This document shows, one piece after another, positions 25,336 to 34,466 of a stretch of DNA of 45,878 nt. The stretch's first letter is position 1, and each line of letters starts with the position of its first letter. The notes beneath the pieces were generated by a model, which was not told where the DNA came from, made no database searches, and saw only the letters and a program-made list of their open reading frames with translations. The stretch lies in the NCBI GenBank assembly GCA_018396405.1, contig JAGTQD010000006.1, positions 1-45,878 on the forward strand, given 5' to 3'. The DNA is from Candidatus Bathyarchaeota archaeon. Its GTDB lineage: Archaea > Thermoproteota > Bathyarchaeia > Bathyarchaeales > DTEX01. The translations under genes and the position numbers were made by a program.

Positions 25336-26013
25336 TTAAACCGTAAAGTAGGCTAATACCGCTGACACAATTAGTGATGGGAGAAGATTTGTCACTCTCA
25401 TCTTCCTTATTTCCAATATATTTATTCCCAGCCCGATTAATATTATGCCACCAGCCGCGCTAACCTCATTTATTACAACCCCTCTGAAGAAATCTTTTAA
25501 TAGAGAAGCGAGTATTGTTATCCCGCCCTGATACAGCAAGAGTGGTATAGCGGAGAAGAGGACGCCCACGCCCAGCGCTGAGGAAAGCGATATTGATGCA
25601 AAGCCATCGAGGACCGATTTAGCATATAAAATGCTTGGATTCCCATTTAATCCATCCTCAATTGAGCCAATGATCGTCATGGAGCCCATGCAGAAAATTA
25701 GGAAAGCCGTTATGAAGCCCTCAACAAACTTATCCTCCTTAGAACTGAATTTTGATTTAATAAGGTTTCCGAAGCTCTCAATATGTCCCTCAATATTAAG
25801 AAACTCTCCTATAACAGCGCCGATGATCACGCTGAAAAATAGTATAATTAGATTGCCAGTCTTCATAGTCATCTGAAAACCAATGAAGAGGGTCACGAGA
25901 CCTATCCCCTGAAAAACAATCTTTTTAATTCTTTCGGGAAAACTGCGACGTAAAGCCAATCCTATTAAACTACCAATAATAACTGCAATAGCATTTACAA
26001 GTGTTCCCTGCAT
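25336..26013 (-). CDS. DUF554 family membrane protein
   Basis: A 225-residue protein with about seven hydrophobic helices. It starts with MQGTLVNAIAVIIGSLIGLA, contains FIGFQMTMKTGN, GAVIGEFLNIE, and FLIFCMGSMTIIGSIEDGLNG, all hallmarks of DUF554 (YdfK-like), and ends with NLLPSLIVSAVLAYFTV. A transport role is suspected for the family, but no substrate is known. It follows closely upstream of the PfkB kinase on the same strand with a 21-base gap, so they may be coexpressed. Confidence 0.85.
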   Translation of the reverse strand: MQGTLVNAIAVIIGSLIGLALRRSFPERIKKIVFQGIGLVTLFIGFQMTMKTGNLIILFFSVIIGAVIGEFLNIEGHIESFGNLIKSKFSSKEDKFVEGFITAFLIFCMGSMTIIGSIEDGLNGNPSILYAKSVLDGFASISLSSALGVGVLFSAIPLLLYQGGITILASLLKDFFRGVVINEVSAAGGIILIGLGINILEIRKMRVTNLLPSLIVSAVLAYFTV

Positions 26014-26445
26014 AAAATAAGAATAAATGAAAAAGAATTAAAAGTTTTAGTCTATCATTTACCGAGACAAGATAGAAGATCTTGATTAACGAGACTATTC
26101 CCGCAGTAACTATCACTCCTATTAAACGTAATACTCCAGATGAAATAGTTGGTGAACTATAGGATGCTAAACCACTCATATGGGTCATGGGCAGGGACTC
26201 CGAGCTCTTCCCTGAAGAGGAAACCGATGATACATAACTGCATTGAAGCTTATTCGAATTGTGAGGAGAGTGACCTATCTTAACCTCCTCAGCTAGTCCA
26301 GTGGGAGCTTCTCTTGGAGCACCCATGAAACTGATACCATAGCATAACCTAGACCAGCAGGGAATAACACTATATTAACAAAGCTGCAAGCAGCCCCTTC
26401 CCCATAAATTGCATCCTGCACAAAAATAAGTGTAGGATTTTCCAA
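25970..26445 (-). pseudogene. Possible frameshifted small membrane protein
   Basis: Two minus-strand frames overlap here. The first, TTG 26445 to stop 26293 (50 codons), has a hydrophobic segment, FVNIVLFPAGLGYAMVSVSW. The second, ATG 26326 to 25970, has a serine-rich stretch and then a hydrophobic helix, GVLRLIGVIVTAGIVSLIKI, before it runs into the DUF554 start. Read together they would give one protein with two membrane helices around a Ser-rich loop, broken by a frameshift near 26295-26326. I recognise no family. It may be a pseudogene, two tiny genes, or chance open frames. Confidence 0.3.
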
Positions 26446-26593
26446 GAATATTTAAATTTTCATTAAAGCATAGGAAAATGCAATATTTCCTGAAGAATTT
26501 GGGATTAAGGAAAAGCGTAAGATATAAGTGTATATTTGCATCTTTTATCCTCTAGATAACTTGGTATATGATGGAGAGGAAGGGAGTTAATCT

Positions 26594-26881
26594 ATGCCAC
26601 ATAAGCGTAAGAATAGGGGTCGCTCAAAGGGTCAGAAAGGTAGAGGCGATCTTGTTCAGTGTAGTGGTTGTGGAGAGCTTGTTCCGCGTGATAAAGCAAA
26701 GAAAGTTACACGTCGAATCTCAGTTGTAGATCCGGCCCTGGCAAAGGAGCTTAGGCAGAAGGGCGCTTATATATCAAGTAGAATTGAGACATTCTATTAC
26801 TGTATCTCTTGTGCTATTTTTAGAGGCTTAGTTAAAATTAGGGCTAGAGAAGAAAGAAAGATTAAAACTCCATTAAGATAA
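26594..26881 (+). CDS. rps26e: Ribosomal protein S26e
   Basis: Small-subunit protein of 95 residues near the mRNA exit. The basic start PHKRKNRGRSKGQKGRGDLV, zinc ligands VQCSGCGELVPRDKA (C23, C26) and YYCISCAIFRGLVKIRARE are family marks. It occurs in eukaryotes and in TACK/Asgard-type archaea but not in most Euryarchaeota, so it is a useful lineage clue. The ATG follows a strong GGAGAGGAAGGGA site. It is divergent from the frames on its left and convergent with the next gene. Confidence 0.97.
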   Translation: MPHKRKNRGRSKGQKGRGDLVQCSGCGELVPRDKAKKVTRRISVVDPALAKELRQKGAYISSRIETFYYCISCAIFRGLVKIRAREERKIKTPLR

Positions 26882-26920
26882 ATGGATATACCGTCTGTTC
26901 ACTATATCTTTTCTCTTTAC

Positions 26921-27541
26921 CTAGGATGATGCTCTCCTGTAAAAATAGATGATTCTTTGGAGGACTGTAAAATTTGATGCTATGGCTAAAACAAGTATGC
27001 CGATGCGCAATGCGGATAAGGATGGGCAAATAACTTCTATTAAAGATGAGATTAATATGATTATAATTCTCTCAGCCCTCTCAACCAAACCGACGGACTC
27101 CATTAATACGCCGGAGGACTCTGCTCTAGCCCTGGCATAGCTCGTTAGTAATGAACCTATTAATGCTAATGCCCCCCAGAGTAGATCACATAGCCTGCCG
27201 AGGATCAGGCCGAGCAAGACCGCGGAATCCACATATCTATCGACTATAGAGTCGAGGAAGCCTCCAAAAGCTGTTACCCCGCCACAGGTTCTGGCCATGA
27301 CACCATCCAAAGCGTCACAAATGCCTGAAAGAAGGAGGAAAAGGAGTGCTAGGATCAAGTAAACTCTATATATATTTAAGTCTGTAGATAGCACGCCAGC
27401 CGCCCAATAGATTATCCCAGAAGAGAACCCCATAATTAATCCTATGAGGCTTATTATATTTGGTTTGAGGCCGGTTCTATAGATTATTTGGGACCAGCTG
27501 GCTAATAATTCCTGTAATTTTAGCTTAAGTTTGGTTAACAT
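26921..27541 (-). CDS. Archaetidylinositol phosphate synthase (CDP-alcohol phosphotransferase)
   Basis: A 206-residue integral membrane enzyme expected to join CDP-archaeol with inositol-1-phosphate, the first step of inositol ether lipids. The motif is complete: D76-x2-D79-G80-x2-A83-R84, then G93-x3-D97-x3-D101. About six helices are seen. Specificity is inferred from the match to archaeal AIP synthases and from the ino1 gene in the same window. Other CDP-archaeol transferases remain possible. The start lies 10 bases downstream of the DUF89 stop, so they form one unit. Confidence 0.8.
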   Translation of the reverse strand: MLTKLKLKLQELLASWSQIIYRTGLKPNIISLIGLIMGFSSGIIYWAAGVLSTDLNIYRVYLILALLFLLLSGICDALDGVMARTCGGVTAFGGFLDSIVDRYVDSAVLLGLILGRLCDLLWGALALIGSLLTSYARARAESSGVLMESVGLVERAERIIIILISSLIEVICPSLSALRIGILVLAIASNFTVLQRIIYFYRRASS

Positions 27542-27551
27542 TCTTCAGCAC

Positions 27552-28448
27552 TCAAGGATATAATAGTTTGGCCACATTTTTATTTCTCTCGACCCCAAAG
27601 TATCTGGCGACATTCTCGCATTTGGCTCTCAGAAGAAGGAGATGAGGCACCTTTATCTTCATCTCCGTTATTGTCTCAGCGTTAGCCATACCCTTAGCAA
27701 TAACAAAGTCAGCTGTCTCATAAATTTTAAGGAAATCTCTACTGCACTCTGATAGTATGAGCCCCATTGTATCGCTCCCAGTAGTGATCACTTCATCCGC
27801 CACCTTATCTATCCCAACGAATAAGGCATCCTCAAAAGTAGCATCGTTACAGACCGGCTTCTCTTTAACCGCGACTATAACTTTGCATCCAAGATCCTTT
27901 AGCTCCCTAATAAACAGTTTATCAAAGGCTATTTCACCAGAATTATCAGCCAAATAAACTATTAGTTTATCTCTTTTAAGGAGACTGAAAGCCACATAAA
28001 TATCATCTATTGCTAAGTCCATTTCAGCATTAATGAGCAGCCCATATAACTCGTTAAAGTCAAAGGTGTGGTCAGGGATGTCGAATTCTATAACGTTGCC
28101 AACAACAGCGTATAGACAAGCCCTCCTAAATCTCATATAGCCAGATTCCCTAGAGATAAGCTGTTCAGCGAGCGGAAGGATCTTCATAGTCTCAATATTA
28201 CTCAATACTTTTCTTTTTGCCATGGGGTCACTATTACCAGTCACATCTTTAATTATCCTCTCGCGCAGGGTTCCGAGGACTGCTGGCACAGCGTTTGGAT
28301 GGAAATTTTCGGCAAGCATCCTGAGAAGGTGAATTGTCGCCCTGAACCTCAGCTCTAAGTTATCTGTTGCCTCAAGTATCTCTAAATAACCCCTCTGGAA
28401 GAGACAGAGAGCACACTCAGGACTAACCTTCAATACTGATGCCTCCAA
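27552..28448 (-). CDS. DUF89/ARMT1-like damage-control phosphatase
   Basis: A 298-residue metal-dependent protein of the DUF89 family, whose members remove phosphate from harmful or side-product sugar phosphates and related metabolites. Typical blocks are the CALCLFQRG cysteine pair near the N-terminus (archaeal subgroup), LADNSGEIAFDKLFI with the metal-binding Asp-Asn, VKEKPVCNDAT, FVIAKGMANAE and LLLRAKCENVA. It sits directly before the CDP-alcohol phosphotransferase gene; its exact substrate is unknown, though a link to inositol phosphates would fit. Confidence 0.85.
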   Translation of the reverse strand: MEASVLKVSPECALCLFQRGYLEILEATDNLELRFRATIHLLRMLAENFHPNAVPAVLGTLRERIIKDVTGNSDPMAKRKVLSNIETMKILPLAEQLISRESGYMRFRRACLYAVVGNVIEFDIPDHTFDFNELYGLLINAEMDLAIDDIYVAFSLLKRDKLIVYLADNSGEIAFDKLFIRELKDLGCKVIVAVKEKPVCNDATFEDALFVGIDKVADEVITTGSDTMGLILSECSRDFLKIYETADFVIAKGMANAETITEMKIKVPHLLLLRAKCENVARYFGVERNKNVAKLLYP

Positions 28449-28492
28449 TACTAGATGTAACTCCTCTAATGGGACGCGGCATAACTAGATCT

Positions 28493-29185
28493 TTAGCCCT
28501 TGCTCGAGAGTATCGCCTCGGCGAGCTCAAGCATAACTTTATAGGGATCTTTGGCCTTTACTAAGCTACTTGAGATTAAAACCCCCTCAACCCCAAGCCT
28601 TATAGCCGCTTCGACATCGCTGCCGCTGGTTATTCCAGCCCCACATAAGACGGAGACTTCTGGATTAACCCTCTTAACAGCCTTAATAGCGCTTGTGATA
28701 ATCTCAGGCTTAGCTTTTGAGACCGCTACGCCAGTGCCTATGAGCTCCGGCGGCTCAATAGCAATCATGTCTGGCTTAAGGGTTGCTAGTATAGTGCTTG
28801 CTGCCACACTTTCAGAGCATACGACTGATATTAATCCTACCTCACGGGCCCTCGCAACTGCAGCGCTTATATCGCTTAGAGCAAGTTTTCTTTCGGAATG
28901 ATTAATAAGTGAGCCGACAGCACCAGCCTGCTTAACAGCCTCGGGCAGCACGTAACCAGTATAGCTTCCATGTGTTATTGGATCTATGTGCTGCGCAAAA
29001 ACTGGCACATTAAATCTCCTCGCTATCACGGGTATATCAACAAACTGCGGGGCGACACAAACACAAACATTTGTTTCAGAACTAACCTTCTCGGCTAACT
29101 CAGATAATTTAACGGCCCTCTCCCCAATAGCCTCTGCATAAGCCTTAAAATTTATAAGTATCATCGGGAGTTTAACCTTAGACAT
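28493..29185 (-). CDS. tpiA: Triosephosphate isomerase, archaeal type
   Basis: Glycolytic and gluconeogenic enzyme that interconverts dihydroxyacetone phosphate and glyceraldehyde-3-phosphate. The 230-residue length is the short archaeal form. Catalytic residues are K14 in LINFKAYAEA, H96 in LINHSERKL and E144 in IAIEPPELIGTG. The phosphate loop is LCGAGITSGSD with GVLISSSLVKAKDP at the end. It is followed by the DUF89 gene after 44 bases. Confidence 0.96.
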   Translation of the reverse strand: MSKVKLPMILINFKAYAEAIGERAVKLSELAEKVSSETNVCVCVAPQFVDIPVIARRFNVPVFAQHIDPITHGSYTGYVLPEAVKQAGAVGSLINHSERKLALSDISAAVARAREVGLISVVCSESVAASTILATLKPDMIAIEPPELIGTGVAVSKAKPEIITSAIKAVKRVNPEVSVLCGAGITSGSDVEAAIRLGVEGVLISSSLVKAKDPYKVMLELAEAILSSKG

Positions 29186-29301
29186 CGGAGTTATCTCCCT
29201 ATTTTTAGCTCAACATCTGTTTACGATACAACGCTCCTATATATTGTTTCGGGTTAATGCTCATTTATCCTTAACTGTTTCTTTCCTAAAAAAGGCTAAA
29301 T

Positions 29302-29682
29302 CTATCCATAAAATGGCATTTTATCACGTGGTATATCCCGCAGAGATTGCTCAGACATTTTTCTAGCATCCTCAAGAAGGCTATCAAATGTTTCATCAAG
29401 CTCAGATACGTATGTTTCGAGAGCTTCAATATATAATTGAAGAGCCCTAATTAGATCGCTTGCACTATTACTATAGTCTAAAACAACGCTTATGAAGTCC
29501 AAGTCCTCTTTACTTTTATCTGTCCTGTCAAAATCTTTTTTGACGTCCTCCAACATTTTAAGAAAGCATTTTTCCTCAGCCTTAAATAGATTCGATTTAA
29601 GGTTTACGTAAGCCCTAAGGCTTTCCAGAGTCTTTTTCACAGTTTTTCTCCCTATAGGCTCAGACAAGCCGACACCTTCCAC
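29302..29682 (-). CDS. Helical protein of unknown function
   Basis: A 126-residue, charged, almost wholly alpha-helical protein. Heptad-like stretches such as LFKAEEKCFLKMLEDVKKDF and YIEALETYVSELDETFDSLL suggest a coiled coil or helical bundle. There is no signal peptide, membrane helix or known motif. Its own promoter region lies upstream (29683-29861). I cannot name a family; a scaffold or structural role is possible. Confidence 0.5.
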   Translation of the reverse strand: MEGVGLSEPIGRKTVKKTLESLRAYVNLKSNLFKAEEKCFLKMLEDVKKDFDRTDKSKEDLDFISVVLDYSNSASDLIRALQLYIEALETYVSELDETFDSLLEDARKMSEQSLRDIPRDKMPFYG

Positions 29683-29861
29683 GAAATTCTCTTTAAACTT
29701 TTAGGGGGATAAAAAGAATTATAACATTTGTTAATAGTCCTATGTATCCCTAAAAATTCTTAAGGTAATTACGTTGGGCAAAAGCTTTTTGAAGTTCCAT
29801 AATAATTTTTTCAGCTTAGTATCACATCTTTTTAAATGATGATGGGTTATGGAAGTAGGTT

Positions 29862-30323
29862 ATGATGCGCCGTGATGAAATGAGACGGCCAAAAAGAGTC
29901 TACCCAGAAACACCGCTAGTCGGCGTCGGTGCAGTTGTATGTGCGGACGGAAAAATCCTGCTAATACGTAGGGCAAATGAGCCTGGGAAAGGTTTATGGT
30001 CGATCCCTGGCGGGCTTGTTGAAGTTGGCGAAAGAATCGTGGATGCTGTTAAGCGTGAGGTTGAGGAGGAAACGGGGATAAAGGTCGAGGTTGGGCGGCT
30101 CATCGACGTAGTGGAGAATATTATCTTTGATGGAGATGGACGAGTAAAATTTCATTATATACTTATAGATTTTGAGGCTAAACCAGTATCAGAAAAATTG
30201 GAGATCAAGCCCTCACCAGAGGTTCTTGAGGCCCGCTGGTTCACCCCTGAGGAGATAAAAAACTTGCCTATGACGCAGACAGCCAAAATATTATTTAAGA
30301 AAATGGGTATAGAAGTTTATTGA
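29862..30323 (+). CDS. Nudix hydrolase, ADP-ribose pyrophosphatase-like
   Basis: A 153-residue protein with a complete Nudix box, G51-x5-E57-x7-R65-E66-V67-x-E69-E70-x-G72-I73, which binds magnesium and cleaves nucleoside diphosphate derivatives. The preceding LLIRRANEPGKGLWSIPGG and following ARWFTPEEIKNLP are typical of the ADP-ribose/MutT-like subgroup. Two or three Met codons at the start (29862, 29865, 29880) make the exact start uncertain. It converges with polB. Confidence 0.9.
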   Translation: MMRRDEMRRPKRVYPETPLVGVGAVVCADGKILLIRRANEPGKGLWSIPGGLVEVGERIVDAVKREVEEETGIKVEVGRLIDVVENIIFDGDGRVKFHYILIDFEAKPVSEKLEIKPSPEVLEARWFTPEEIKNLPMTQTAKILFKKMGIEVY

Positions 30324-30349
30324 AATATTAACTTTTGCTTCCCCTTTTC

Positions 30350-33040
30350 TCACATAAAGCGTTCGAGTCTTGTTAGCCCAACAATTTCGTCGAACTCTAA
30401 ATTTAATGCATCTAGTATTTGATCAAATGTCGATCTAAGATAACTTATGTATTTATCAACATCTATTTCTTTAGAGGATGCTAGCTGAACTGGTTTGACA
30501 AATGGTTCCCTAATAGTCTTTACAAACCTTATTGTGTCGCCAGCCTTTAGCTCGATGCCCCTTACCTGTAACATGAGTGCGGCTTTAACATGTTGTGGTG
30601 TCGTTTTAGTGTAGGCTTCCGGTGGCTTACCAAGAACAACCTCGAAGGCAAGATCGTTTATGTCGCCCCATTCCCTATTCTTTAGCTTCGTATAACATTC
30701 GCGTATGATGCCCTCAATATCCTTCTTTGCTATCTCAAATTCTCCGGGCGTCTTAACACGGCTCAGTATATCTTCAATTATATCGAAGTATCTCTTTATA
30801 AAGAGTGGCATATGTCTCTTTTTACCAGTAAGACCTTTAACGTCCACGCTCCCATCATCTAAAACGCCGAGATAATTCTTTTTTCTATAGCTGAAGACGG
30901 CATAGCGGTAATATTTGTCTATGTCGAGTTCCATGCCCAAAACCTTTTCAGCCCACTCCGATAACTCTTTAATCTTTTCCGGAGATGGGTTTTTTAGAAA
31001 TAGGCTATCTGTATCACCATAAATCACGTCAATGCCTAGCTCACGCGCCTTTCTTATTGTAAGCGTTATAATGTTTCTTCCTATAGCCGCGGTAGCCTCA
31101 GCGGCTGGGGGGCAATAGAGATCAAAAATCTCCGCACCGAATACTCCATAGGAAGCATTTAATATAACTTTAAGCGCGCTCTGTATCACGTTATACCATT
31201 CCCTCTGATCCGCCTGAAGAGACTTATCCTTAGATTTAGGCTTATACCACTTAACCCTTAAATCTCTAAGGGAACCTATTAATGCGCTCTCAAGGGCTCT
31301 GTGCTTCTTGCAAACCCAGTGGGTCGTTTCTGGAACAAGGTTATCTTTGCATTCCTCATGGACGCATCGAACTGTTTGATAACCTAAGTTATAAACCTTG
31401 ATTATTGATGGATATAGGCTCTGAAAGTCCATTACGGCTATATTAAAATGCACGCCCGGCACTGGCTTAACAACAATTGCACCCATATACTTTTTGCCCT
31501 TAATTATAGCCTTTGTTACAGTTGTTCCCCTCGCCGCAATAATATCCTCGCTATTCGGGATTAGCATATTCCTCCTTCGATGCTCATAGTACATGAAGCT
31601 GCGGATCCACTTGGAGACGCCTTGTCTACTCACATCCTCCATTGGCATCCTGCTTATCCTTGCTAAAATAAGTAGGAGCTTCATTACGAGGTCATTATTA
31701 TAGGATGTTAGTTCCATGGTTATCTTGGCGTCATTTAGGCAGTAGCGGGCCAGATCGCCATAAGAGAGTTCCGAGAATGGTTTTGTAAGAGTAATTTTTG
31801 ATTTTCCAAGGAGCGCCCTTGCAACCTCATCTAAAGTTACGTTACGGTATTTCTGCCCAAAAGCATATATCTGGATCGACTTATTCAGGAAGAACCTGTA
31901 GAGATCTATATGCACACTATACCTTAACAAGCAAATTTTTTGCCCCTTCTCTATCGGAATATCACTCTTTGAAAAACCTAAGTTCTTAGCCCTGTGATAC
32001 AGATAATTTAAGTCAAAGTCATCTCCATTGAAGGTTATAACAAATGGATACTCGTCTAACGCATTAAAGATTGATTTAATCAGATCTTTTTCAGAGTCAT
32101 AGAATTCAATTGTTACATCTGGGGGTAGGTTTAGGTCACCTTCTTCAACACCCTCACGCTTAAGTAATAGGACACGCTTCCTCCCATCAGAGTCGACTAA
32201 CGAAGCACATATAACTGGTTGAGAGGCCTCCTCGGGATCCGGAACACGTGTTGCAACTGGCGAGTAAACCTCTATGTCAAGGGCTGCACGCCGCATCTTT
32301 GGAGCCGGATACTCTAGCAGTCTAACCCATGTTTCCAAGTAGGGCAGGAGATCACTAGGTGTATCCTCAGAGAGATGTTTAACGATCTTATCAACGTTCC
32401 TTTCAGTCTCTTCATGGAAATATGGTGTTAGCTCGCCCCCTTTAATCGTATACAGCATGCCAGGTTGCAGTCCTCTATCATAGATGTAGCATTGATAATA
32501 TTTGATGGATGCTTCCCAAACTTTAACTTCCTCGTTTTTCCCAAACGTTGCTGAGAATACTTCTGGAATAACATCTCTTAGGGAGCCCTTTGGCTTCCCA
32601 CCTATCGCCAGAGGATCCTTTGCAACGACCTTCGTTACTCTTATTACTCGATCAAATAGTGCATCATATTTCTCGACAACCTCAAAATGGTCAAGACCGG
32701 GGTATTGGGCTATCCTGTCAACTTTCTTCAACTCCTCAACTGGAATATTTGTGAGGAGGTATGGTTTGTGGCCAGTATTATCGTGCCATAAGTAAATGCG
32801 CTGGGAAGTCGGCTCAAATAACTTTACATAAGCAACACCCCTAGAACCATCATAGCCAACGGATACAAGATAAGATGGTGGGAGATTATCCGGTGCAATA
32901 TTTGCCGCTTCGCTAATCCCAGTCACATAGGCTTCATCCTCATCCTCAAGCTCCAAAGCAGCATTCTCACTAATTTTATTCTCATAACCACCGCGTTCGA
33001 CTGATTGCTTACAGAACTCTTCCAGAGTTTTCTGTCGCAT
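30350..33040 (-). CDS. polB: Family B DNA polymerase, PolB1 (Dpo1)-like
   Basis: Replicative polymerase of 896 residues. The 3'-5' exonuclease has Exo I ALDIEVYSP (D255, E257), Exo II FNGDDFDLNYL and Exo III YCLNDAKI (D437). Polymerase motifs are A, MDFQSLYPSII (D538), B, KVILNASYGVFG, and C, YGDTDSLFL (674-682). HDNTGHKPYLLTNI near the N-terminus and TPQHVKAALML near the end resemble Sulfolobus Dpo1. C559, C564, C577 and H580 between motifs A and B could hold a zinc. I chose ATG 33040; the longer frame to 33103 adds 21 unlikely residues. Confidence 0.95.
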   Translation of the reverse strand: MRQKTLEEFCKQSVERGGYENKISENAALELEDEDEAYVTGISEAANIAPDNLPPSYLVSVGYDGSRGVAYVKLFEPTSQRIYLWHDNTGHKPYLLTNIPVEELKKVDRIAQYPGLDHFEVVEKYDALFDRVIRVTKVVAKDPLAIGGKPKGSLRDVIPEVFSATFGKNEEVKVWEASIKYYQCYIYDRGLQPGMLYTIKGGELTPYFHEETERNVDKIVKHLSEDTPSDLLPYLETWVRLLEYPAPKMRRAALDIEVYSPVATRVPDPEEASQPVICASLVDSDGRKRVLLLKREGVEEGDLNLPPDVTIEFYDSEKDLIKSIFNALDEYPFVITFNGDDFDLNYLYHRAKNLGFSKSDIPIEKGQKICLLRYSVHIDLYRFFLNKSIQIYAFGQKYRNVTLDEVARALLGKSKITLTKPFSELSYGDLARYCLNDAKITMELTSYNNDLVMKLLLILARISRMPMEDVSRQGVSKWIRSFMYYEHRRRNMLIPNSEDIIAARGTTVTKAIIKGKKYMGAIVVKPVPGVHFNIAVMDFQSLYPSIIKVYNLGYQTVRCVHEECKDNLVPETTHWVCKKHRALESALIGSLRDLRVKWYKPKSKDKSLQADQREWYNVIQSALKVILNASYGVFGAEIFDLYCPPAAEATAAIGRNIITLTIRKARELGIDVIYGDTDSLFLKNPSPEKIKELSEWAEKVLGMELDIDKYYRYAVFSYRKKNYLGVLDDGSVDVKGLTGKKRHMPLFIKRYFDIIEDILSRVKTPGEFEIAKKDIEGIIRECYTKLKNREWGDINDLAFEVVLGKPPEAYTKTTPQHVKAALMLQVRGIELKAGDTIRFVKTIREPFVKPVQLASSKEIDVDKYISYLRSTFDQILDALNLEFDEIVGLTRLERFM

Positions 33041-33132
33041 CTTTAACCTACAAAAATTATTTATGTAGGACAGCCATTTAAAACTTCTGAAAGAAGTTAT
33101 CAAAGATTGTTCACTTAAAGGTTTGAAGAATC

Positions 33133-33825
33133 ATGAAGAATAGCGATATCTTAAATAAAATAGTATTGGGCTGTTTTATACAGAGTAGCCATGCTGCTCA
33201 AATAACTTCGTGGCTGAGGGAGATGGCGATAAAACATGGTTATTTTGGAGCGTTTTTCCTAAGTTTTCTTGGAACGTTTCCCATAATTCTACCAATTCCA
33301 TACACTCTGACAATATTTGCGTTAGGTGGGCTGCTTGATCCAAACCTACTGGCCCTCTCGGCGGGGCTTGGATCAGCCCTCGGTGAGTTCGTTGGATATT
33401 TAATTGGGTATTATGGAGGCGCCTTCATAAGTGAGAAGAGAAGAAAGAGAATCGATCCCATAATAAAGATCTTTAACAAGTATGGGGCTATCGCAGTCTT
33501 CATATTTGCTTTAACGCCCCTACCAGATGACTTGCTCTTAATACCGCTTGGCATCATGCGCTTATCAATCGCCAAGGTTTTCCTGCCATGCTTACTTGGA
33601 AAAATTGCTATGTGCTTCATACTGGCTTATGGCGGAAGATTCTCAATAAGGCTTATAGGAGAACTGGCTGGGAACGAAGCTGGAGAACTTCTTACAACAG
33701 TTATAGCGAGCATACTCTTAATAATCTTCATCATTATAATGTTTAAGGTTGATTGGGAGGATCTTCTGCTGGAGGGGGGTTATAAAAGAATAAAATTGCC
33801 ATTTTTTGGGCTGAGGAAAAGGTAA
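33133..33825 (+). CDS. VTT-domain (DedA/SNARE-associated type) membrane protein
   Basis: A 230-residue membrane protein and distant paralogue of the one at 4213-4893. The core elements are FLGTFPIILPIPYTLTIFAL, SAGLGSALGEFVGYLIGYYG, and FALTPLPDDLLLIPLGIMRL. Five or six helices are seen. In this family the re-entrant loops with the P-x-P-D element are thought to be important for transport. It is divergent from polB across a short 92-base region. Function in the cell is unknown. Confidence 0.75.
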   Translation: MKNSDILNKIVLGCFIQSSHAAQITSWLREMAIKHGYFGAFFLSFLGTFPIILPIPYTLTIFALGGLLDPNLLALSAGLGSALGEFVGYLIGYYGGAFISEKRRKRIDPIIKIFNKYGAIAVFIFALTPLPDDLLLIPLGIMRLSIAKVFLPCLLGKIAMCFILAYGGRFSIRLIGELAGNEAGELLTTVIASILLIIFIIIMFKVDWEDLLLEGGYKRIKLPFFGLRKR

Positions 33826-33846
33826 TAAATAAATATCATGGCATTT

Positions 33847-34466
33847 TTATTGTGCGCCAAGATGTTGATAAAACAGGTATACTTTTGTTTGGGCGAGTAT
33901 TCCACAGGTCTTGATTAATTTTGCAAGTCCCTTGGCATCAGCCTCCTTAAGTCTCTCCACATATATCTGCTTCTCTATATATGGACTGTGTATACCAAGG
34001 GCTTTTGCGAGTCGTGGGTGCCTATAAGCTGAGAACACTTCCTTTATATACTCCATCCCCCTCATGTTTAGGACGCCTAATTTTTCCAGCACATATTTTT
34101 CATAGGCCAGAAGAAGCGTGTTAAAGCCGAGTTTCCGCAGCTCCTCTATAATTTTGATTATTTCTCCTGGCGGTTTCGTTTCAGCTATTTTTCTCATTCC
34201 CGCCTTTTCCGCGAAGGGGTTGTATTTCGCCATCACGGCAATCATTTCAACGTATGGTGTTCCGCAGAGTTGGAGTGTCTCTTTAACTATTTTCTGCCCA
34301 AGCCCTGTGCTCCTGTATTTTGGGTGTATGACAACGCGGCTTATTATGTTCAGCTTCTCATTTAGCTCTTTTATGCTCATTCTCGGCAGGACGAGCCTAT
34401 CAATCTCTCTCTAATGAGGTTTCTTGGGAGGCTTATCGAGACGTAGCCTTTCTCTTTCTTCTTCAT
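33847..34466 (-). pseudogene. GNAT acetyltransferase-like gene with a frameshifted 5' end
   Basis: The intact frame ATG 34380 to 33847 gives 177 residues like the C-terminal acetyltransferase part of the archaeal ABC-ATPase/GNAT family: ISRVVIHPKYRSTGLGQKIV is the acetyl-CoA site and AVMAKYNPFAEKAGM follows. Open frame continues upstream to a stop at 34411. A better start, ATG 34466 after GAGGA, encodes MKKKEKGYVSISLPRNLIRE, an RHH-like beginning, and stops at 34377. Removing two bases from the GAGAGAGA run near 34404-34412 would join both frames. Either the gene is broken or the assembly has an indel, or the short product overlaps by chance. Confidence 0.6.
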
